Under the pieces are notes generated by a model. The model was not told the origin of the DNA and searched no databases. It worked only from the letters and a program-made list of their open reading frames with translations. Below, piece after piece: positions 12,790 through 23,699 of a stretch of DNA of 64,000 bases. Position 1 is the first letter of the stretch; every line of letters starts with the position of its first letter. Origin of the DNA: Hexactinellida sp. DTS-2022 (Eukaryota; Porifera; Hexactinellida); contig JAPNXP010000014.1 of the NCBI GenBank assembly GCA_028753945.1, positions 2,976,001 through 3,040,000 on the forward strand, given 5' to 3'. Made by a program: the position numbers and the translations under genes.

Positions 12790-13138
12790 TGATTTTTGTA
12801 AGTTCTGCACATGTCCGAATTGATTTTTGTAAGTTCTGCACATGTCCGAATTGATTTTTGTAAGTTCTGCACATGTCCGAATTGATTTTTGTAAGTTCTG
12901 CACATGTCCGAATTGATTTTTGTAAGTTCTGCACATGTCCGAATTGATTTTGGTAAGTTCTGCACATGTCCGAATTGATTTTTGTAAGTTCTGCACATGT
13001 CCGAATTGATTTTGTAAGTTCTGCACATGTCCGAATTGATTTTTGTAAGTTCTGCACATGTCCGAATTGATTTTTGTAAGTTATGCACATGTCCGAATTG
13101 ATTTTGTAAGTTCTGCACATGTCCGAATTGATTTTTGT
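12790..13138. repeat. Left terminal array, 31-bp unit
   Basis: About 11 nearly identical units (core TTCTGCACATGTCCGAATTG, mostly followed by ATTTTTGTAAG), some shortened by one base in the T run. Because unit length and frame shift together, all minus-strand frames stay open and give spurious repeat proteins. Confidence 0.95.
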
Positions 13139-13165
13139 TAGTCAAATATCGAATTCACCTTACTA

Positions 13166-14281
13166 CAGTGGTTCTCAAACTGTGGTACGCGAGCCCCTTC
13201 TAGTGGTACGCGGAGGCACCTCATTTGACGTAAATAAATCAAAATTTAAATATAATACCTTCTCACTGATTAGGACTGTAGGTAACCATGTCGATGTAGG
13301 ACAACATATTTACGTACATCAGTGTACTTAACCTAAATATCGGTCATACAGTAGAAACCGGTTTTTCTAACCAATTATTTTCAGGTAATTATAGTTAGAC
13401 TAAACCGAAAGTTAGCATACCTGCCAACTGTACATTGACTTTAACCATTTTGGCTGTTCTGTACAGGCGTCCAGGGATTTTAGTTGGGTCAAAATTAATG
13501 ATTGTGAGTGAATAATTAATACAAGCAAAATGTCTACACCCTCAAAATGTAGCATTAGGTTGTATAAATTAACAGTTCCAATTGAAGCGAACAAGGATTC
13601 TCTGTACAATCTATATAATTCAATGTTTTCTCCTTCAGAAAGTTATTTGAACTATGTCAACATAAATAATTAAAAATTTAAATAACATGATAGTATATCT
13701 TGCTATGCATTCTGCATTAACCACATGAATGGAATGACTTGGTGAGTGTAATTTATCCTAGCATAAACGTGCAAAGATTCCCTAGATAAGTGAGCGAGAA
13801 AAAATCTGAGGATTTCCAGGGATTTTGGCCAATGTACAGGGGAAGATTGGAGGAATATGACTCAAATATTTTGGCAGGTATGAGTTAGAATAGACCGAAG
13901 TTAAATAAAACGATAGTTAGAAAAAAACAATGGAAATAACAGTCAAGTTGGAATTTATTACATAACAAAGTTATCATCAACGATAAGTTAGAATAACACG
14001 AGTTCGAAAAAAACGATAGTAATTAATTATAATAACGAATTTAAATAATAAGTTCAGTAAAATTCGTCGGGAAAAAACGATAGTTTGAATAGTGTTAGAA
14101 AAATCCCGTTGCAACTGTATTCTATGAATTGGATTATACCTAAATACTGGTTATTTACAAGTGTTTTTGATATGGTTATTATTCGGGTGTGTATTATTTA
14201 ACTATCGGTTATTATGGTGGTACGCGGAGACCCTAATAATTGCTGAAGTGATACGCGCTGTAAAAAGTTTGAGAACCACTG
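13166..14281. mobile_element. Non-autonomous hAT (CAGTGGTTCTCAAACT ends)
   Basis: Termini CAGTGGTTCTCAAACTGTGG and AAAAGTTTGAGAACCACTG, with a perfect 8-bp duplication CCTTACTA (13158-13165 and 14282-14289). It is 1116 bp with no transposase, and it inserted inside the MULE between its left array and its gene. Confidence 0.9.
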
Positions 14282-14360
14282 CCTTACTATATCTAATAGC
14301 TTTAATAATAGCCTTCATAAATAGAATTTACTCATATTTAATCAATTAGCTTTTAATCAA

Positions 14361-15959
14361 TTAAGTAAATATTTGAAACCTTTCACTGATGCTATTACGG
14401 CATATGGGGCAGGTTTGTCCCATATCTATTATTTGTTGACTGCAATCAGCGCAAAAGGTTGCATGTCTGCATGGCATGAAAATCCATGTTGTTATTCGCA
14501 GACTGAGGCACACAGAGCATTGACTTCCTCCCATGTTTGAGTCAGGACCTTCCAGCTCTTCTTCAGTATCTTCGGAGTCGCTCAGAACAATTTGAGAATA
14601 TTTCTGGGATCCAATTGTGTTGCTCATATGCTGTAAATACTGCCATGGTGTATACTCTCCATTACGTAATTTTGCTTTGAATAATTTTCTTTGGTCATCG
14701 ATTTGCACACAGTTAAATTTCCTTGCGCGACTGATCTCCCTTCCTTGTCGTATTCTGCCAATATCATTGTCAGTATCTATGATGACATCGTTTAAATGTG
14801 ACGTAAATGTCCAGATCCTAGGGCAAGAACTCCTGATTCGAGCTTTCAGTTTTGCATGATAACTTTCTGCCCCATTATTTGAAGAGATACTCAGTTCAAA
14901 GATAGATAGTTCTTCCGGGGATATATTGGTAAGCCAGTGTCTCTTAATGTATTTATTTAGCTTTTCCAGCTTTAATCCTACACTGCTATCCAATGTTGGT
15001 GTCGTAATTAAATTGAACGTTGGATAGATCAGTTAGGCAGGAAGAAACGGAATCGCCATCAACAATCGTGTGAACTTTGATATCTCAACGTTACTTTTGA
15101 AATCCTGAACAAGACCCAATTTTTGAATCTTAGACCAAATACATTGAGTATAATGAAAGAAACATCCGTAAATGCGAATATGTGGGAAAACTTGTTTAAT
15201 GGCATTTCTAGGAGCACGCTCCCAATCGGACATTGAAGTCACAGGTTTGAAGTCAGGTAAGTATGTGACAAGCCGTTCTAATAGAGAACTATATAACTCT
15301 TGGCTCTTCGCTGTCATTAAACAGTGTATTGCAGGTACAGTGTGCCTTGCAACAGATATGAATATCGTCCATAACTGGTAAAACTGAATCGGAACCACAT
15401 CAAATGTTCCATCAAATTGTATGCTACTAGCTTCTGACAGTAAGACACTAATTTCGTCAGAAAAGAAGACCACAGCAATTTGGTTTCCAGCGGTTACAGA
15501 AAATTTGAAGTGCTTTCCAAGAGGTGTAGCTTCTAGCATTTCAATATATTCAATAGCTGTTGAAGGGATTTTCGGTTGAGAAGTTTTTCTACTCCTATAC
15601 ATAGCAGATTCACACTCAGGGAATGAAATATCATGAGCATTAGGTTCATTTCTAGTTGCATCATCGAATATGTTTCTGAGACTTGGGGATTGTGTCTGCT
15701 TAGCAAGTGTCTTGCACTTAGCTTTCAACTGATACACCGCGGTTTTATATTCATTAACTGTGTGATTATGTAGATGCATAGGGGTAATTGAATGTCTTGT
15801 GAGGTTCATTTTAGCTGTCCCTTTACACCCATTTCTAAATATAGCACATTTGAGGTAGACACAATTTTCGGTGGTCTTTGATTGCACATATTTGAAACCA
15901 TCAGCAGATGTAAAAACGCTACTTCCACATCGCTTGTATTCGTCGGTACTAAATTCCAT
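14361..15959 (-). pseudogene. MULE transposase with FLYWCH-like N-terminus and RING C-terminus, one nonsense codon
   Basis: A single 532-codon frame is interrupted only by an in-frame TAA (15033-15035), so it may be a recent pseudogene, or the stop could be read through. Order: a FLYWCH-like zinc motif (residues 15-66: C38, C45, H64/H66); a MULE DDE core with D183 in QFDGTFDV and D245 in SDWERA; the CHxxH-like GCFFHYTQC (266-273); and a likely catalytic Glu at ~365 in NNGAESYHAKL. The C-terminus (about 480-520) is a C3HC4 RING with CxxC-x12-CxH-x3-CxxC-x10-CxxC spacing, as in IAP-type RINGs. Known: MULE transposases mobilise elements and leave 8-11-bp duplications, and RING domains usually recruit ubiquitin-conjugating enzymes. 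That this RING ubiquitinates anything is inference. The gene lies between the two satellite termini of its element. Confidence 0.85.
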
Positions 15960-16175
15960 TGTATTGATATGTACTTTCTTTGGAAAGAGAACTATTTATG
16001 AACTCAAATTCACCTTGCCATATAAGTGTTTCACCCCAACATCTATGCACGAGTATTTACTAATAACACCATTTCTTGCTGTTGTTGATTTTTGGTATAC
16101 ATTTCAATGTATTCCGTTCTTGATTTTTGGTACACATTTCAAATTTTCAATGTATCCAAGATAGTTTCAATATAT

Positions 16176-16345
16176 TATTCGGACATGTGCAGAACTTACA
16201 AAATCAATTCGGACATGTGCAGAACTTACAAAATCAATTCAGACATGTGCAGAACTTACAAAAATCAATTCGGACATGTGCAGAACTTACAAAATCAATT
16301 CGGACATGTGCAGAACTTACAAAAATCAATTCGGACATGTAACAA
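16176..16345. repeat. Right terminal array, 31-bp unit
   Basis: Five to six copies of the left-array unit in inverse orientation (core CAATTCGGACATGTGCAGAA), forming the other arm of the foldback. Confidence 0.95.
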
Positions 16346-16378
16346 ATTCGGACATGTGCAACTCCCCCTATTTTATAA

Positions 16379-17850
16379 CTGTAACCAATTATTATATTAA
16401 TACTAGACTCATTATATATCAACCACACATATCAAAGGAAACGAAGCAATTATTTAGAGAAATTTCTTATGAGTATATTTGGGGCAGTAGGGAACATTAT
16501 GGTTCTTCGCCTTGTTGTTGTAAAGTAACAATTGGATACTATTGTTAAAATTTAAAGCAATAAATTGCTTTCCTTTTGTACATCAATCTATCCTCTCAAT
16601 AAGTCTTCGCACTCTTCATTAACGAGTTTAAGGAAAGGGAGTTGTTGAAAACGATTGAAACAAATCTTTTTAGGTCAACTGAAGAACACATCATTGTAAA
16701 CACTTTCCACTGTGTAAAAACCGCATTTAGATGTAATTTGAAGGGAGATTTTAATCCTCCAAGAACAAAAAAGGCTAATCAAGGTAAAAGTAAAATCCGG
16801 GTCTTCAATTCCATTCAATTACAAATACCATTTTTTGTGAGTATTAAACAACAATTGGGTTACAAATCTGAGGTTTAAGACAATTTCCTTACTAAGTAAG
16901 GCAGCAATCCCTCCAAAAAAAGCTAGAGGTTGTCTTGTCTATGAATTCAGGAAAAAACTTCAAAAGAGTGCCCACATAGATACAATGTGCAAAATCAAAA
17001 TTATCAGGATGGCTGCGATAAAGAACATTTTCGTGGATTTCGAAGCTGGAATAAATTCCACAACGAATCGCTGTCTTTACGGACATAATCTTCCTAATAT
17101 ACAACTTGAGAATAATAGACTGTTTAAGTATCCTCTCACTTCCAGGACTTGACAAACCAGTACATTGTAGTTTTACATCTGTTTGATAATAAAAAATGGT
17201 GTTCAATAATATCAATATGTAAATGATGACAATAGATAAGAAATGCACATACGCCGGTCAATATTCTATAAGTTTAAGCAGTGCAATACTTTAATGATGA
17301 AAACTAGAAAGGGTTTGAAATGTAATTTTTCTCATGAACAGGTAAGCTTCCCCAGACTCTAGCCAACGAACTAGAGTAGACATTCAATTAAGACCACTGC
17401 TAGTTAGAATCTTGTTTCAGCTCCAACGCTCGCGTCAGATATCACTCCCGTACGAATATTTGCATTATTGTCATTATTTCCATTAACCACCTACATTTCA
17501 AAGTAAGAAAACTGTTCGTTGCCAATTTGTGGTAGGATCATAAGTACCGATGTTGCACAGTGGTATAGAAGCAAAGAATAGCAAAAGATTGAATTCATTT
17601 TGAATGGTTTCAACTACTTTTGGAATGGTTAAATGACTCTAATTTCAAATTGATAATCAATTGAGTGCCTGCAAGTGATAAAATTCTTGGTTCGATTATG
17701 CATTAAATTTAGTTAAGATTGCGGTTTCGGTGATTCTGATATTAGCCAATTCTAGTTATAGCTAGTGCATTTTTGAATTGTCTAATAAGAGGCATTCAAC
17801 TTTCAAATATTTAATTCGAATATGCTAAATATAATTCACTTGTTTTGATT
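16379..17850. other. Mostly non-coding; one unexplained open frame
   Basis: A minus-strand frame of 118 codons (16892-17248) has unbiased, protein-like composition after residue 24 and an AACAG|ATG-like acceptor at its start. I recognise no domain and do not call it a gene. A plus-strand frame at 16642-16878 is similarly unsupported. Confidence 0.3.
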
Positions 17851-17867
17851 ATTGTATCTTCAACACA

Positions 17868-18389
17868 TCTAAACTATTAAAACACAAGGCTGGGTGTATA
17901 TGTGTATATATATAATTATGTGTGTATATATTTGTATGTATGATACGAGTTGATTGAAGAAAATGGACGGTTTCCAAATGTGATTTTTGGAATATAGAGG
18001 TGACTTTTGGCACCAGCCAACAAGTTGAGGTTTCCACTCAAATTTTTCACACCTTGACAAGTTATGACGTCATTGTCACATTTCGAGAACCCTGAAAATT
18101 CACTTAATCGCACATAATTCGCGCCCTTTAAAGATAAATATCTGAAAATTTAATATAACATGCACATTAATGATGCGGACATGGTGGTCACACCAGATCG
18201 CCACTATGCTAACTCATTATCGCATGATGACGTAATCATTAAAATTTCACATTGTTAAATTTGACTATTTAGGCCAAATTTACGTTTTATAATCAATATT
18301 AGGAGTATATAAATCACACACTAACCGCGAGGAGGTTGGTGTGCGGTTGTGTTCTGCCGCGAAGCGATCTAGCAAGCGAAGCGCGCTAG
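17868..18389 (+). mobile_element. Helitron-like non-autonomous element
   Basis: It begins TCTAAACTATT and ends GCGAAGCGCGCTAG, inserted between A (17867) and T (18390) with no duplication. Helitrons start with TC, end with CTRR and insert between A and T. Near the 3' end AACCGC pairs with GCGGTT as a hairpin. The empty site is visible at 27012/27013, where the same flanks (TATCTTCAACACA and TTAATTTAAAT) are joined directly. The 3' part recurs at 22180-22290 and, inverted, at 55175-55290. Confidence 0.75.
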
Positions 18390-18590
18390 TTAATTTAAAT
18401 TTAATTTTATTTCTGCAACTTCACACAAGTGTAGTATTATTTTTTTAAATTGTTGAAGTAACCGCAAAATTATACACCAAAAACACCATTAAGAAATTAA
18501 TACTAGCTACAGAAAAGCATGTAGAAAAATACATTAAAATGACAAACCCCGAAACAATGCGCAATATAAAAACTTTCCCTTGCCCTTATC

Positions 18591-19200
18591 TCACTCTACA
18601 CGTGTTCCCTGAGGTTGGGGTGATATTGGCTGACGAATTCCATCAGGGACTTGAAATTGCCATCGTCGTGCTCGTGTCAACTGATAGTATGACCACGTTT
18701 TCCCAGTCACTTTAGCCCAGCAAAGATCGTGTAAAGTGCAGCGTGTCTCTTCAGACGATGCTTTTGAGCTTAGGAGTAGATGAGCTTGGACATAGAATTG
18801 CTCGTGGCAGCAATAACGTATACTTAAAGGTAAGATTGTGGATCTCGGGATTCCCATGCTTCCTCAGATCCTCCCCACCCTTCCTGAAAAAGTTCCACCT
18901 CAGACCTATGAGCCTCTGCTTTTCGTATGTCTCTCTTAGTCTCAGGAACTCCGGAAGCATTTTTTCTTTCTGTAAGCCCAAATTGCACCAGCGGTAAAAG
19001 GAACCGTCCTTGGTCTTGTCGTAGTAGAGCCATGGAAATCTTTCTTCCAGGATCCTTGAAAGCTGCGACCCTTGCCGTATAGACAAATGCAACCCAAAAA
19101 GTTGACCCCCTCCACCCGTGGGCGAATGGGCAAGCCCCCTTGGCACCCACCTTCGGCGCTCATTTGAGTAACAAGTTATACGGCGCGATCCTAATCTTAC
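18591..19200 (-). pseudogene. Possible zinc-finger hAT transposase fragment
   Basis: The minus strand reads LEERFPWLYYDKTKDGSFYRWC, which resembles the WL-(x)n-KDGxxCxxC opening of ZNF862-like or TTF-type hAT zinc fingers, followed by a K/R-rich helical stretch. The first cysteine of the expected pair is replaced by Tyr, and frames shift within 600 bp. Identification is weak. Confidence 0.35.
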
Positions 19201-19208
19201 AAGTAGAG

Positions 19209-20140
19209 CAGTGTTTCTCAACGTGGGCAATATCGCCCCCTAGGGGGCGATTGGGGGGCAACAAGACTGTAAGGGGGCGGTAGGGGGGCGATTTGATTCA
19301 CTTTAGCTAGAATCTAGAAATTTACATGTTCATCATTTCGGCTATTCTTGACCTAATTCTATCCCGATCTGAAAAATCTTGCACTGGGCACAATCAAGGG
19401 CCTCGATACTGGGGGATCCTCGACTCCCCGAAATCAATACATTCGTGTGAGAGCCTCATTTATCTCCCCCAATATTTTGTGAACCTCATGTATTTATTTC
19501 CCCTGAAATTAATTATAAATTGTTGTCATAAAATTATTTAGTTATACTCAATGTTATTTGATTTCTTCTTCTCTCCTAAATTTTTTCTCGCTCGCTGCGC
19601 TCGCTCGTTTGTAAAATCCAAGTCTTCTTAGATTAAAAGAAAATCAATTAGTAATTTTATACAACTTAAAATACCTGTGCTTCGCCCCCCGACCCAATCT
19701 GCTTTTTAAATCTACGTCCCTGGGCACCATGCCCAACTTTCACACTAAACATGGTTGTCAAGTGTAAATATACCGATAATACCGTATTTCTCCGAATAAG
19801 CGCCTCGGTGCTTATTGATTTCATGGTCAAATTTGCACTCATTTTTTTATGAAATTTCCAGAAAATAATATCAAGATGCATTGTAATGGTACCCAGAGAG
19901 ATTAAACATCCTATAATTGCATAAATCACAACAATTCCATTGCAGTTATCATTATTTGGGAATAAATTTTAACATACAGATACCATTTTTATAGAGCCGG
20001 CGCTTTTTCTAGGAAATACCGTTTATAGAATATCTGTCTTAGTTGCTTGGTTCTTTTTTATGTTCAAATTGGAGGGGGGCGATAAGCAGTGGGACTATCC
20101 GCTAAGGGGGCAATCGACTGAAAAAGGTTGAGAAACACTG
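19209..20140. mobile_element. Non-autonomous hAT (CAGTGTTTCTCAACG ends)
   Basis: Termini CAGTGTTTCTCAACGTGGGC and AAAGGTTGAGAAACACTG. Duplication AAGTAGAG (19201-19208) / AAGTATAG (20141-20148), one mismatch. Subterminal GGGGGCGAT blocks lie at both ends. A degraded CCGTATTT-type MITE lies inside (about 19785-20025). No gene. Confidence 0.85.
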
Positions 20141-20149
20141 AAGTATAGT

Positions 20150-22600
20150 AAAACAGGGATCCACTTTAATTTTGATAATTTTTGTTTGCAAAGGGTAGAA
20201 AAGCATCTGCTCCCAAGTCGACAATTCTCCTTTCTTTCGAAAATAGTCGCGCTCAGAAGTCAGACCTCGAAATTTTCCTCGAATTATCTCAAACTGGCTA
20301 ATATGGACATCGTATGCTTAAATAAATGTCTGTGTTGCGGAACGAAGTGTTTCTGTATCCAGAAGGGTAAGCGCTTCTTTGTTGTTCATTCGGGACAAAT
20401 TATATTGTTCTAGTATTGAAAATAAGAAAAATAATATTATTGGGGGTGGGGGGGGGGGGGGAAACCCAGTTAAAATTGTCAAAGTCCCCCTGATAAAAAA
20501 CAAAATTCTAGTCAACTGTGCGCCTTCGTGCGGGGTTGAGATTTGATGGAAAACAATGACAATATCAATATAATAATTTCCAATCAATAAAAACTTTTAC
20601 CCAAACTCACCCAAAAGTACTTTTTGATGTTTCAATACTGATTTTATAGTGGAAATGTAATGGAAATATGGAAAATTGGAAATAACCCTAGTTACCCAAC
20701 GATTTTAAAATTTAAGAAATTCGAGTTCATTTCAACTCGAATATTAACATATGCCTATATAGTATGTTTTGATTTAGTTTCTAAGGTGATAAAGCAATTA
20801 TAGTAGCAGACAAAATATTCTGAATTTTCACTGTCGAAACCACAAATAAGCTTTTTGTTTTGTTTTATATGCTTTCCCACGATGAAACAGTGGATCAGCA
20901 TAACTAAAACAGATTTTCCCACCAAAATTCATAAACCTATGTTTTAGACAATGGAAATAAATAATATTCGCTTTTTAGCAATACGAGAGGAAGTCTAATT
21001 TTGGACCCACTTCCTGCTCCTGGCCCACTGTGTATATGCATGTATATATATAATTAACCTTGACCGGCCGGTCAAACCCTGACCGACCGGTCGAGATCTC
21101 TATATGATCCATTCGAAATCATAATATCATAATTTGTTTTGATTGAATCTGGCTCCAATAGCCCTTGAGAGTTTAGTAGTCTTAAAGGAGGATTCCTTAA
21201 ATGGTATATTGCCATAATATTTATTCCAAATTTCTATGACATGACACAACAGTAGATTCTTATTCTATTATGTATAAATTATTGCTAGCTATGATTGACT
21301 GGTAGACCATCCGGTCGGGTCGGGTCAAATTTCAAACTGCACCGGTAGGATCGGGTCATGAAAATCCCGAACGGTTCCATCTCTGAGTGGCAGCAGCACT
21401 TATGCCACACATGTAACTTTTGTATCCCTGATTGGGCAGTTAGTGAATATTTGTGTAGTCACCAAAATTATTGGTACGTCTATGGCCGCACCTGCTCCCA
21501 CAGCCCTGACAAATATAGGGAAATGTCTAAATTACCACTTGGAGCATCAAAAATCATTAAAATTCCAGGGAGTTTAGGCTAATTGACAAAGTAGGAATAA
21601 AAAAGAGAATCCAAAATTTCGAGGAGAACAATTGAGAATCTAGGCAATAGCATAGGGGAGTAGAGTAGCATACATTGCGAATTCTGAGCATACTTGAATA
21701 ACAAAAAAACTAAACTGTGAAGAAATGCACTATTAGAGAGAACAGAATACAAATAAATTTCAAAAATATAAAAGACATTATAAGAAGCCTGTTAGGGGTG
21801 CTTGTCGCGAAATTTGTATCAGCCCTATGGGCAGTTTCTACATTATTATGAATAGTTAAGTGTTAGACCCGAAACATAAATTGTAATAGGCCAACTAAGA
21901 TAATAAACATAACTCAATAACTCAATGATATCCTATGTCAGTAACACTGTAGAGTTAAACTTTACTGAATTGTTTCTACGAAACTATGCTAGTTAGGAGT
22001 CTAAATATTTCAGTGAATACTTATCACTAGGTAAACTAAATTATGCAAGTTAGCACTTCATATATCTAACATGATTAGAACATGTACATTTCCTCGAGGT
22101 GCTAGAATTTGTAGTACATTTATGGTTTGCTAGTGTAGTGCCTCAAAAACTCACGCGTCTCAAAATATCATGCAACAGGCCTATTTACGCTTAATAATCA
22201 ATGTTAGGAGTATATACACCACACACGAACCACGAAGCGGTTGGTGTGGTTGTGCTCTGCCGCAAAGCGACCTAACAAGCGAAGCGCGAATGTAAGTATC
22301 AAAACACAAATAGAGAAGCATCTATCATATGGGCTTGCAAATGCGTTAGTACACTGCTCTTCTCAAAATATTCTAATTTGACGTAAATTTAAACACCTGT
22401 ATGAATTTGGGATTTGGAATGATATTTCCATACATTCTGTTTGCCTTAGCTTAGTCTAGAGTACAAATTCTAAATAGATAATAATTCAAAAAATATTAAT
22501 TTCAAGAATTAGAATTGATATTTACGACATCGATAATTCAAAAACTAATATCCATATCGATGATTCATGAATTAGTATTAACGACATCGATAATCACAAT
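20150..22600. other. Gene-free interval with remnants
   Basis: It contains a poly-G tract (about 20440-20461), inverted GACCGGCCGGTC-type blocks between about 21052 and 21360 that look like an old MITE, and a partial copy of the Helitron-like 3' end (22180-22290, hairpin AACCGC-like, CTAG lost). No supported gene. Confidence 0.45.
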
Positions 22601-22604
22601 AATA

Positions 22605-22788
22605 CAGTCGACTCCGCATAATGGAGCCACCGTTTAATAATTTCACTGCTTAATCGGGTCAAAATTTCACAGGATTCATAGGACGGAATTACATTTTGGC
22701 CTAAAATATTTTCGGTTAATAAATTTCTCTGTTTAATCGAGTCAATGCGACCTGGTCCCGAGCTGACTCTATTAAGCGGAGTCTACTG
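22605..22788. mobile_element. pogo/Tigger-type MITE
   Basis: Termini CAGTCGACTCCGC and GCGGAGTCTACTG flanked by TA on both sides; 184 bp. It is related to 39147-39214 and 55820-56310, which share the CTCCGCTTAAT motif. Confidence 0.75.
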
Positions 22789-22843
22789 TAATAAATTAAT
22801 AATAATTTAAATACGTTAGCAGTGATAATAATTGGATTATTAG

Positions 22844-23161
22844 CAAGGTTGAAACCGAATACTGGTATATTTGGTTGAACCGAAATTATTTGCCAAATAG
22901 TTGATATTTGGTTGCAATGGCGGAGCTAGCGCGGTACCACTGATGGGCACAGCCTACCTCAGGTAGGGCACACTAACATTAATTTAAGCCTGTGCCCCAC
23001 CTCAGGTGGGACATGAGGTGGGGCACGCTCAATTTAATGTGGAGCACAGGCCCACCCTCCCGCCGCCCCTGTTTTCTTTTGCCAACCTGATATCAGTATT
23101 CGTATTCGGTAGGGAAACTATTCACGAATTATGATATTCGGTTCGTGCGGTTTCAACCTTG
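22844..23161. mobile_element. hAT-type MITE (CAAGGTTGAAACCGAA ends)
   Basis: Inverted ends CAAGGTTGAAACCG and CGGTTTCAACCTTG. Perfect 8-bp duplication ATTATTAG (22836-22843, 23162-23169). A smaller G/C-rich repeat (about 22917-23080, GTGCCCCACCTCAGG) is nested within; a relative of that repeat lies at 29995-30110. Confidence 0.85.
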
Positions 23162-23401
23162 ATTATTAGACATAATTCTGCACATAATTATATAGTATTC
23201 TACATCTTCTGGAATAAGAAAACAAAATTGGAATTCGTGAAGAAACTTAATTAAATAATACATTTTACGTATGCCTATCATACAAATTAGTTTTGGAGAT
23301 ATTCATACATGTATATATAATTATTTATGTATTCCTATATAGTGCATCCACTGCATGAAAGCTAGCAGAAATATAAATAATGGTGAAACATCAAAAATTA
23401 C

Positions 23402-23626
23402 CTCACGACCATTTAAATTACGAATAGCTGAGTTAGCAATACCAGCATCTTCAAATTCACAGAATGCGAAACCTTTAGGTTTGAATGTCTCTGAATCCAT
23501 GATCATACGAAAACTCACAATTTGCCCGACCTCGCTAAGAATTTCTTTTAATTTATCATCACTAACTTCATAAGGGATGTTAGAAACAAAGACAGAACGA
23601 AAAGAAGAGTCCTTATTAAATTCCAT
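23402..23626 (-). CDS. CSTF2: CSTF2-like RRM, first coding exon
   Basis: Seventy-five codons from the ATG at 23626 to a donor AG|GTAATT at 23402/23401. They encode most of one RNA-recognition motif: RNP2 VFVSNI (residues 12-17), EVGQIVSFRM, RNP1 KGFAFCEF (51-58) and NLNGRE at the exon end. This matches the N-terminal RRM of cleavage stimulation factor 64 kDa, which binds the GU-rich element downstream of poly(A) sites in the nucleus. A pyrimidine tract and AG directly before the ATG (TTTCTCTTTAG) suggest an upstream non-coding exon. The exon finishing the RRM (expected to read like FxGRxLRVD) was not found toward lower coordinates. Either it lies beyond the transposons or outside the window, or this is an orphan exon. 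The paralogue CSTF2T-like proteins cannot be excluded. Confidence 0.75.
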
Positions 23627-23699
23627 CACTAAAGAGAAACAATGTCTATGAAAAATAACATACAGAATTTTCAAAAATTTATACAAAAACACTTGACGA

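Larger units (their letters stand above)
12752..16368. mobile_element. Foldback-like MULE with 31-bp satellite termini
   Basis: A 3.6-kb element whose inverted termini are tandem arrays of one 31-bp unit (core AAGTTCTGCACATGTCCG): about 11 units at the left (12790-13138) and 5-6 inverted units at the right (16176-16345). Outer flanks TATTTTATGA (12742-12751) and TATTTTATAA (16369-16378) form a 10-bp duplication with one mismatch, in the size range typical of MULEs. It encodes one minus-strand transposase frame (14361-15959) and carries a nested hAT MITE (13166-14281). The architecture recalls Drosophila FB elements, whose long inverted repeats are also tandem arrays. Confidence 0.85.

Noticed and set aside
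12790-13138. CRISPR-like array of ~31-bp repeats
   Set aside because: Units are contiguous with no variable spacers and recur inverted at the other end of the element, so they are transposon termini.
12634-13145. Long minus-strand frames encoding repeated CAELTK/CRTYKNQFGHVQN units
   Set aside because: They are translations of the 31-bp terminal array in three frames; no start context and identical in all frames, so not genes.
16092-16428. Frames over the right 31-bp array
   Set aside because: Same satellite on the other strand; not coding.
18743-19230. Overlapping frames on both strands
   Set aside because: Only the minus-strand block with the KDG-x-x-x-x-WC motif has any family resemblance; the others are shadows.
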